Below, one piece after another: positions 8,470 to 13,778 of a stretch of DNA of 13,778 nt. The DNA is from Lachnospiraceae bacterium (GTDB taxonomy: Bacteria; Bacillota; Clostridia; Lachnospirales; Lachnospiraceae). The notes under the pieces are model-generated. The model had not been told where the DNA came from, did no database searches, and saw only the letters and a program-made list of their open reading frames with translations. The translations under genes and the position numbers were made by a program. The DNA lies in assembly GCA_900770325.1 (NCBI GenBank), contig CAAGKE010000100.1, positions 1 through 13,778 of the forward strand, written 5' to 3'. Position 1 is the first letter of the stretch; each line of letters opens with the position of its first letter.

Positions 8470-8971
8470 TAAAGAATTGAAGAACCCTTATGGGACACTT
8501 TTTCTGATGAAGGGTGATAAGGTTATCAAGATTATCAAGGCAACTTCCAATAACCTCTTGTTCTGGCACAGACGGCACCATAACTTCCGTCTTAAGAATG
8601 TTGTCATTGTAGAGTCTCTTAATTGTACTTCCCTCAATTCCAGCCCAATGAATTACTTCATAAAGATGTTTTAAGAATGAATTAACGATGGAATTATCAT
8701 GCTTAAGCCACACAATATTTGAGTCCTGATAATACGCATCTTCTCCTGTATATTCGACGGTTCTACCTATACTGCCCGATGCTGAGATCAAAATGTCACC
8801 CTTCGTCGGATATGGGTACATCTGCTTATATTCATCAAAAAGTTCTCTCGGAATATAAGCATCAGGTTCTCCGCCAAACGTGCCAATTTTATAGAACGGT
8901 ACGTCTCCGGAATCAGTTGTCTGATCCTTGAATATCCTCTTACACATGGCAACCGATCCAAAGTCTCCCAA
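8438..8971 (-). CDS. Spare half-hsdS cassette 1 (single TRD, probably silent)
   Basis: This is one TRD module of a Type I specificity subunit. It opens with WEQRKLGDFG, has a TRD with YPTKGDILISASGSIG in the middle, and closes with PEQEVIGSCLDNLDNLITLHQKK. After the last K the frame runs 19 residues into unrelated sequence and stops at a TAA that lies inside the start repeat of the next cassette. The nearest in-frame start is a TTG within the WEQRKL repeat itself. The frame is open upstream to a TGA at 9052-9050 but has no ATG or ribosome binding site there. It therefore looks like a donor of specificity rather than an expressed gene. If translated, a half-S could in principle dimerise, as known for some truncated S subunits. 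It sits between hsdS and cassette 2, all on one strand. Confidence 0.85.
   Translation of the reverse strand: MGDFGSVAMCKRIFKDQTTDSGDVPFYKIGTFGGEPDAYIPRELFDEYKQMYPYPTKGDILISASGSIGRTVEYTGEDAYYQDSNIVWLKHDNSIVNSFLKHLYEVIHWAGIEGSTIKRLYNDNILKTEVMVPSVPEQEVIGSCLDNLDNLITLHQKKCPIRVLQFFIASGYFLGTA
8498..8527 (-). repeat. Cassette-end repeat, copy 3 (closes spare cassette 1)
   Basis: All 30 bases match copy 1 in hsdS (9807-9836), reading DNLITLHQKK in the same frame. The flanks differ completely on the linker side. Confidence 0.85.
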
Positions 8972-8987
8972 CTTACGCTGTTCCCAA
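8967..8987 (-). repeat. Cassette-start repeat, copy 3 (opens spare cassette 1)
   Basis: Encodes WEQRKLG in the same frame as in hsdS. It is identical over its 21 bases to the copy at 8432-8452. Confidence 0.75.
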
Positions 8988-9021
8988 AAAAGAGCATAGA
9001 TAATATGTAGTTTTTTTACAC

Positions 9022-9114
9022 TTAAGATCCGAGCGTATCCGTTAGAGGCTCAAAGAACGCTAACACATCATCAAAGTAATAGTCTCTACTCCCAGTATGC
9101 GCAGTGTACACCAT
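9022..9114 (-). CDS. Possible 30-residue orphan reading frame between hsdS and the first spare cassette
   Basis: An ATG-initiated frame of 30 codons ends at a TAA (9024-9022). The peptide (MVYTAHTGSRDYYFDDV then LAFFEPLTDTLGS) has a protein-like composition, and the same frame stays open about 20 codons further upstream, into the hsdS 3' end. No clear ribosome binding site precedes the ATG. I do not recognise it. It may be the decayed tail of an earlier gene, a worn HsdS end (the AFFEPL stretch faintly resembles the AFLESI of the second spare cassette), or chance. Confidence 0.25.
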   Translation of the reverse strand: MVYTAHTGSRDYYFDDVLAFFEPLTDTLGS

Positions 9115-9128
9115 CTTAACGTGATCAT

Positions 9129-10382
9129 TCAATTCGGAAACATCTCTGTAAGCAATGATTTCTTGAAAATTGTTAATTTATCGACCTCTTTCTGATGAAG
9201 GGTGATAGTGTTGTCAAGAGATAGGAAAAAGTCACCAATCTGATGCTGCTCTGCTAGTGAAGGAACTGGGACTTCTATTTCCATGACTCGATTCTTAGAA
9301 ATGTTATATCGTGAAATCCCCTGTGCAAGGAATACTAGTTTTTTTCTTACAGAGTCCGAGCGGAGCATGTAGGCCAAGTAATAAGGGGCTGTCTTTTCGA
9401 TGGGACGATATCCGAAGCAGAAACTGTTCAAGTAAGTATTATCCGTATTACCAAGCCAAACTGAAGACATTGCCACTTCATCAGGAGTTTCTGAAGAAGT
9501 CGTAAAAAACACATCACCATATTGAACTTTAGCTTGATGATTGTCTATTTCAACGTGCTCTGTCATCTTGACATCGGCAATCGGGTTTAAATACACATTC
9601 ATATAAGTTACAAATTGAGCATTTCCATGTCCAAAATCATCTTTCGATTTTCCGGATAATCCAGTAAATGTTGTCCCCATGTCTCCCAACTTACTCTGTT
9701 CCCAATCGTCAGTAAATCCAGAAAAGCGAATTTCCGGGACCTTCGATCCTTCTTTTGGAAACATTTTTTCCAGCATCGATTTTTTTATTATTTGGAGAGA
9801 AGAAACCTTTTTCTGATGAAGGGTGATAAGGTTATCGAGACTCTTGAAATACTGGCTAATCTTCTGTTGTTCAATGAGCGAAGGATATCTCAATTCAATT
9901 TGCGAAAGATCTTCATTATGAAGATGCACCACAGATTTTCCCTGAGCCCTTTTTGCCATATCCAAATGAGGGTCGCCATATGAGACGGTTATAGCTAAAA
10001 ATGTCGGGTCAATATTCATGCTTGGATGAATAATATTTAAGTCTCCACCAAGCAGAATTCCCGGCTTTTCAACAACCGAAGCTATGGAAATATCTTCTGC
10101 CGTCTCCCCGGATGCAGGCACAATCACCTCGCCACCTTCACTGTATACTGAACCACTCATAGCAGTTGCAAATGTATCCACATCACGAATAATAGTTTCA
10201 TACTTCGTATAAAGCCGTCCGTATAGGATAATCGGAGTTCCAGACTCTTTCAAATCCGATTTAGAATAACCTACTCCTTTTGAAAATGTTGCCAAATCCG
10301 AAAGCTTACGCTGTTCCCAATCGTCCGTGAAACCTTTGAAGCGAAGAGCAGGAGTTTTCTTTGTTTTTTCGTTCTCAGTCAT
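9129..10382 (-). CDS. hsdS: Type I restriction-modification system, specificity subunit S (two TRDs, expressed copy)
   Basis: HsdS reads the bipartite target sequence for the methylase and nuclease. From the supported ATG the protein has 417 residues in the standard layout: TRD1 (about 20-170), a helical spacer (about 171-205, containing LDNLITLHQKK), TRD2 (about 227-375) and a C-terminal helix ending KKSLLTEMFPN. The two halves repeat each other at their borders: FTDDWEQRKL near 18 and FTDDWEQSKL near 223, then LITLHQK and TITLHQK. The TRD interiors are unrelated by eye, as expected for two different half-sites. It overlaps hsdM by 8 bases. It is the only hsdS here with both TRDs, both helices and a good ribosome binding site, so it is the likely active copy. 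The border sequences recur in the two spare cassettes downstream, which suggests its specificity can change by recombination. Confidence 0.95.
   Translation of the reverse strand: MTENEKTKKTPALRFKGFTDDWEQRKLSDLATFSKGVGYSKSDLKESGTPIILYGRLYTKYETIIRDVDTFATAMSGSVYSEGGEVIVPASGETAEDISIASVVEKPGILLGGDLNIIHPSMNIDPTFLAITVSYGDPHLDMAKRAQGKSVVHLHNEDLSQIELRYPSLIEQQKISQYFKSLDNLITLHQKKVSSLQIIKKSMLEKMFPKEGSKVPEIRFSGFTDDWEQSKLGDMGTTFTGLSGKSKDDFGHGNAQFVTYMNVYLNPIADVKMTEHVEIDNHQAKVQYGDVFFTTSSETPDEVAMSSVWLGNTDNTYLNSFCFGYRPIEKTAPYYLAYMLRSDSVRKKLVFLAQGISRYNISKNRVMEIEVPVPSLAEQHQIGDFFLSLDNTITLHQKEVDKLTIFKKSLLTEMFPN
9189..9207 (-). repeat. Cassette-end repeat, copy 2 (closes TRD2 of hsdS)
   Basis: Encodes the ITLHQK stretch. 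It shares 19 consecutive bases, TATCACCCTTCATCAGAAA, with copies 1 and 3, then diverges on the TRD side. Confidence 0.7.
9685..9705 (-). repeat. Cassette-start repeat, copy 2 (opens TRD2 of hsdS)
   Basis: Encodes WEQSKLG. It differs from the copies at 8967-8987 and 8432-8452 by one base (AGT in place of CGT). The match to the 8967-8987 copy extends on to 9681, giving 24 of 25 bases. Confidence 0.75.
9807..9836 (-). repeat. Cassette-end repeat, copy 1 (closes TRD1 of hsdS)
   Basis: Encodes DNLITLHQKK. All 30 bases are identical to the copy at 8498-8527 that closes the first spare cassette. This is the longest exact repeat I found in the window. Confidence 0.85.
10303..10320 (-). repeat. Cassette-start repeat, copy 1 (opens TRD1 of hsdS)
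   Basis: Encodes WEQRKL. It matches the other three copies over TTGGGAACAGCGTAAG, then diverges (CTTTCG instead of TTGGG). Confidence 0.7.
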
Positions 10383-12960
10383 TGGAATTACCTCCCAATA
10401 ACTTCTGCAGTTCACGGATGCCGGCCATATCATTATCGCTTCCTGTCAGGTCATTCATCATTTGGCAGAGAGAATGCTCTGTTTCCTTGATTTGATCCTC
10501 GATGTCTTTGAATGTTGTTGAATACTTCGTGGAGAGCTCTTTGATCTTCTTTGCGAATGCATCAATCAGATCATCGGAAAGCCTGGCAACACCGCTTGTA
10601 ATCGGCACGATCCATTTCTCATGCAGAAGGTTTCTCGCCTCATCGTCTGTAAGATTTTCAATCCGCTGCTTCGTAAGGATCTGAAGCTGTTCCTGTCCGC
10701 TTTTTACTTCCTTCTTCAGATTCTTTTCTTCCGCATTAAGATCCGAAACTTCTTCCAGCGTCTTGATCAATTCCGCATCAGCATCAACTTTTTTCAGTTC
10801 CTTAATCGTCGCTTTGATGTTCTTGAATACAAAAGCGCAATCCTCATCTACAGCATCACCAAGCTGACTCTTATCATCTTCACTCAGATTTTCAGCCAGT
10901 TCTGAGTAGCGGTCCGTGATCTCCTGCAGACGATTGTTTTTCTGGTCAAGTGCATTCAATTCCTCTTTGAGATACCTCTTCTGGAAAATATCAAAAGGAA
11001 TGATATGGCCCTTCCAGCCTTCCTGAACCTCGCCATCAGTTCCGTCTTTTTTCTTCGATACCATGGTGGGATCAACACCGCGCACTGCCTGCATTCCTTC
11101 TGCCTGAATCAGCTCCAGATCTCCGGAAATCACCTCATACTCCTTCGAGAAAATTTCAAAGGCCTGGTACGGATCCAGCAAGGAAAATCCTTCAAATCTC
11201 CGGAACAAATCATCTCGGAGCAGATCCTCCGTCCGTGGAATGGAAATTGACTCTGCCTGATCAATCAATGCATGTTCCAGGTAGCTGTCATAATCTGCAA
11301 ACGCATCCTTAAACCTGTTTTCAAACGCCTGCACATCCTTGTTACGGTGGATTGCACCAACAATGTCATCCGTATGCAGTGAAAGATATGCCCCGTCTCC
11401 TTTGAACAGTTCATTCTTTAACGAAGGAAAGGCAGACCAGTACGCATCGAAGTCATGCAGCTCCTTCTCTGGAATACCGCCAAACATGGACGCATAGATA
11501 TCCCAGCTCTCCGCTTTCTCAGAAGAATCAGCATAGCGCGGAATGTTCAGATTGTAATCATTCCGGCGGATCTCCTCCAGACTCACGCGGCGCGAATAAT
11601 TCGCCACCTCCATGCGCTTCGTAACTGTATCCACAATCTTGCGGATATCACATGCACGCAACTTATTATTCTTGCCTTCTTTTTCAAACCCCTTGGATGC
11701 ATCAACGATCAAGACATCCGTATTCTCACGTTTCTGACGCAAAATCATAATGATTGTCGGAATGCCTGTACCAAAGAAGATATTCGCCGGCAAACCGATG
11801 ATCGCATCAATATTGTTACGCTCAATCAGGTTGCGGCGAATCTCACCTTCCTCGCCACCCCGGAACAAAACACCATGCGGAAGAACAATCGCCATAATTC
11901 CATCCGGTTTCAGATGGAACAGATCATGCAGCAGAAATGCATAGTCTGCTTTCGACTTTGGCGCAAGCCCATAACCCGCAAAGCGCGGATCATTTTCCTT
12001 GTTCTTCGGATCCCAGGATTGCGAATATGGTGGATTGCTAACAACCGCATCCACGTAAAGAGGCTCATATGTCGACTTCGGATCCGACTCATCAAAATAC
12101 GGCCAGTCTTCTTCCAGCGTATCTGCATTACGCGTCACAATGTTATCCGGAAGAATCCCCCGCATCACAAGATTCATACGCGTCAGGTTGTACGTATTCG
12201 CATTCAGCTCCTGCGCATAATAACGAATCTTATTTTGATCATCCAGATAATGCGCACAAGCACGGCCAATATTTAAAAGCAGCGAAGCAGATCCCGACGT
12301 CGGGTCATAGATTTTTATCTCTTCCCTTCCCTTGAGATGATCTGCAATGATATAAGCCATCAACAGCGAAACTTCGTGCGGCGTATAGAATTCTCCGGCT
12401 TTTTTACCTGCACTCGACGCAAACTTTCCTATCAAATCCTCATAGATATAGCCAAGCAGATCGTAATCCTGCTTCCCGTCCATCGGAATCGTATCAATCA
12501 AATGAATCAATCCACTGACCGCCGTCGTCTGGCTCTTCGTATTTTCGCCAAGCTTGCTCAGTCCTGTTTCCAGCGTATTGAAGATATTGGCATATACCTT
12601 CTGATGCGAAGGAGAGATCAAACGCGAAAACGCAGAAAGCCCCAATCGCACATTGCCAACCGTAAAATCCGATCCCATCTTGATCCAGGTCGAAAACAGA
12701 TTCTCATACGCGATGAAATAGCCCAGATTCTGCTGCATCAACGACTTACCAGAATAGTTGTCCGGCGCATCCTCGTTCACATATTTCTTTATGCTGTCTT
12801 CATCATAACCACGGCTCTTCAGCCACTGTTCCTCACGTTCCGAAAGATACTTATAGAAAATAAAGCCCAGAATATAATCCTTGTACTCCGACGCATCAAT
12901 CTTCGAGCGCATGCCGTTCGCTGACGCCCAGATCTTTGCCGACAGCTGCTGCTTATTCAT
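10375..12960 (-). CDS. hsdM: Type I restriction-modification system, DNA methyltransferase subunit M
   Basis: This subunit transfers a methyl group from S-adenosylmethionine to adenine N6, in complex with HsdS (M2S) and, for restriction, HsdR. The first 150 residues form the usual helical N-terminal domain of Type I M subunits (KDYILGFIFYKYLS near 27-40). The catalytic domain follows, with GEFYTPHEV at 189-197, the SAM-binding motif I DPTSGSASLL at 219-228 and the catalytic NPPY at 309-312. The protein has 861 residues, against roughly 500-530 for classical HsdM. The extra part includes a charged, probably coiled-coil stretch over about residues 660-850. Its 3' end holds the ribosome binding site of hsdS and overlaps that gene by 8 bases (ATGACTGA), so translation is probably coupled. 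As first gene of the Type I cluster it likely carries the operon promoter in its short leader, but I found no convincing -35/-10 pair there. Confidence 0.96.
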   Translation of the reverse strand: MNKQQLSAKIWASANGMRSKIDASEYKDYILGFIFYKYLSEREEQWLKSRGYDEDSIKKYVNEDAPDNYSGKSLMQQNLGYFIAYENLFSTWIKMGSDFTVGNVRLGLSAFSRLISPSHQKVYANIFNTLETGLSKLGENTKSQTTAVSGLIHLIDTIPMDGKQDYDLLGYIYEDLIGKFASSAGKKAGEFYTPHEVSLLMAYIIADHLKGREEIKIYDPTSGSASLLLNIGRACAHYLDDQNKIRYYAQELNANTYNLTRMNLVMRGILPDNIVTRNADTLEEDWPYFDESDPKSTYEPLYVDAVVSNPPYSQSWDPKNKENDPRFAGYGLAPKSKADYAFLLHDLFHLKPDGIMAIVLPHGVLFRGGEEGEIRRNLIERNNIDAIIGLPANIFFGTGIPTIIMILRQKRENTDVLIVDASKGFEKEGKNNKLRACDIRKIVDTVTKRMEVANYSRRVSLEEIRRNDYNLNIPRYADSSEKAESWDIYASMFGGIPEKELHDFDAYWSAFPSLKNELFKGDGAYLSLHTDDIVGAIHRNKDVQAFENRFKDAFADYDSYLEHALIDQAESISIPRTEDLLRDDLFRRFEGFSLLDPYQAFEIFSKEYEVISGDLELIQAEGMQAVRGVDPTMVSKKKDGTDGEVQEGWKGHIIPFDIFQKRYLKEELNALDQKNNRLQEITDRYSELAENLSEDDKSQLGDAVDEDCAFVFKNIKATIKELKKVDADAELIKTLEEVSDLNAEEKNLKKEVKSGQEQLQILTKQRIENLTDDEARNLLHEKWIVPITSGVARLSDDLIDAFAKKIKELSTKYSTTFKDIEDQIKETEHSLCQMMNDLTGSDNDMAGIRELQKLLGGNSND
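10391..10396 (-). promoter_or_regulatory. Ribosome binding site that fixes the hsdS start
   Basis: GGGAGG, inside the last codons of hsdM, lies 8 bases before the ATG at 10382. It favours this start (MTENEK) over an in-frame ATG 51 bases upstream, inside hsdM, which lacks such a signal. Confidence 0.75.
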
Positions 12961-12969
12961 AATGATCTG

Positions 12970-12975
12970 TCCCCC
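12970..12975 (-). promoter_or_regulatory. Ribosome binding site of hsdM
   Basis: GGGGGA lies 9 bases before the ATG of hsdM. It supports that start and is consistent with a Bacillota-type translation signal. Confidence 0.65.
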
Positions 12976-13084
12976 ACTTATTCAAGTTCTATTTTAAACA
13001 TTCGCCGGCACATTTTTCCGCCTATGCAAGCAAAGCGGAGAAAAAATCAGGGGATGTGAATATCACCGATCGAATTATTCACCC

Positions 13085-13111
13085 GATCGTTCACCCTCAG
13101 GGTGAACGATC
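13085..13111. other. Perfect 27-bp palindrome (12-bp arms, 3-base centre)
   Basis: The arms GATCGTTCACCC and GGGTGAACGATC are exact complements around a 3-base centre. It begins 2 bases after the ancestral stop of the broken RecG-like gene and lies about 125 bp upstream of the hsdM start. A T-run (CTTTTAT) follows it only on the plus strand, where no gene ends. Read on the minus strand it is followed by GGGTGAATAATTC, which is not a classic terminator tail. It could be the gene's terminator hairpin, a bidirectional barrier, or an operator for hsdM. The half-motif TTCACCC recurs just outside the palindrome, at about 13077-13084. Confidence 0.7.
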
Positions 13112-13113
13112 TT

Positions 13114-13778
13114 TTATACTATGCGCCAGTAGCCTTTACGGCTGGAACCGACGCATACAATCTTATGTTTCTCTTTCAGTTTTTTCAGACAGGCTGCGAC
13201 CGTCATTCGGCTGCAGCCAGGCTTTTTCAGAAAGCTAGGTCACCGTGAGTGAAGGATCTGACGACAGCAGTTTCAGTATCTTCTCTTCCTTATCCTCCGG
13301 ATGATCACTTTCCGGATCATGGTTGTTACCGTTCATTCTGACGATTCTGCCTTCCGGAGTCGTGAATTTGATCATGATATCTCCGGGATGCACCGTATAT
13401 TCCGGACCCGGCAGACCGTCTTGCGCACATACAGAGCGAATCTTCTCAATTCCCCTTCCCCAGCTCTCAATAAACCCGGCATAATACATGACCGTAGCTA
13501 CATTCGGGTTATACGGACGCGGCTCATGCTTACCAAGCAGATTCGCCGCCGTCCACGTCTCAGGAAGAATACCGACATTTGCCACATAGAGACGATCCTC
13601 ATAGACGCTAACCTGAACAGGGATACAGGACTCATACTGCTTGTGACACACCGCATTCAGCAGCGCCTCCCGCAGCGCCGCCTCCGGCACAAAATACCGC
13701 TCAATCCTCTGGATCCCCTCATAGGAAATCTTCGCCTTCATGTATTTCAGATAGATAACCTCAATTGCCTTATCCACC
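13114..13778 (-). pseudogene. RecG-like/AlbA-type ATP-binding protein, 3' part, broken by a nonsense codon and a frameshift
   Basis: The gene enters from the right edge, so its N-terminal (AlbA-like DNA-binding) half is outside the window. The open part, about 180 codons to a TAG at 13237-13235, matches the GHKL-ATPase-like region of the RecG-like/COG2865 family. It shows an N-box-like stretch (REALLNAVCHKQY), VANVGILP, and a glycine motif in ESWGRGIEKI. Family members normally end in a winged-helix domain. Here the expected residues continue past the stop if TAG is read as the CAG it differs from by one base, and if one extra T near 13219 is skipped. The recovered tail contains AGCSRMTVAACLKKLKEKHK and ends SSRKGYWRIV at a TAA (13116-13114). 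Two lesions close together point to a decayed gene or a sequencing error. It lies 153 bp upstream of hsdM on the same strand. Such proteins are often called transcriptional regulators or helicase-like; the exact role is not established here. Confidence 0.8.

Noticed and set aside
7930..8987. One full hsdS gene broken by a single frameshift
   Set aside because: The spacer between the two TRDs is about 46 bases instead of about 100 and lacks the helical linker sequence, and the second half also lacks the final helix. One base change would not restore a normal HsdS.
11455..12276. 273-codon open frame on the plus strand inside hsdM
   Set aside because: It is the antisense shadow of a clear HsdM coding frame, with an arginine-, isoleucine- and histidine-rich composition typical of such shadows.
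12976..13046. Possible promoter or TCCGC/GCGGA hairpin in the hsdM leader
   Set aside because: TTTAAAAT resembles a -10 but has no matching -35, and the hairpin has a 2-base bulge and a 13-base loop. Neither is strong enough to list.
1..13778. CRISPR array, tRNA or rRNA genes, insertion sequence
   Set aside because: No regularly spaced repeats, no cloverleaf-like or rRNA-like segments, and no transposase were seen. The only repeats of note are the hsdS cassette borders.

Overview
The window (about 45% GC by eye) looks like a defence island from a low-to-mid GC Bacillota chromosome, possibly a gut Erysipelotrichia or Clostridia member. That guess rests on the strong GGAGG-type ribosome binding sites, the tight gene packing and the style of the proteins; no ribosomal or housekeeping marker is present. 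All recognisable genes lie on the minus strand, so they read from the right edge to the left.

Right edge (13778-13085): the 3' part of a RecG-like/AlbA-type ATPase-domain gene. It is broken by a TAG nonsense codon and, a few codons later, a one-base frameshift. The intact C-terminal winged-helix reading can be recovered past both lesions. A perfect 27-bp palindrome follows its ancestral stop by 2 bases. After it comes the short leader of hsdM.

Centre (12960-4747): a complete Type I restriction-modification locus in the order hsdM, hsdS, two spare half-hsdS cassettes, hsdR. HsdM has the methylase motifs plus a long C-terminal extension. HsdS has two target recognition domains (TRDs). Downstream, in the same orientation, lie two single-TRD segments without good start sites. 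The two TRDs of HsdS and the two spare ones form four cassettes of about 490-517 bp. Each starts at the same short DNA repeat (encoding W-E-Q-R/S-K-L) and ends at a second one (encoding I-T-L-H-Q), always in the same frame. This is the architecture expected of a specificity-switching (phase-variable) Type I system, but in direct rather than inverted orientation.

Left (4694-165): a tyrosine recombinase of the kind often linked to hsdS shuffling, then an McrBC modification-dependent restriction pair. The McrB protein carries an EVE domain, a modified-base reader, before its AAA+ GTPase motor. McrC is a PD-(D/E)xK nuclease whose GTG start overlaps the mcrB stop. Bases 1-164 hold no gene I can support.

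How it may work together (inference): HsdM/HsdS/HsdR methylate or cut DNA at a site set by the two TRDs. The spare cassettes offer alternative specificities through recombination at the repeats, perhaps helped by the recombinase. EVE-McrB/McrC complements this by attacking DNA that carries foreign modifications.
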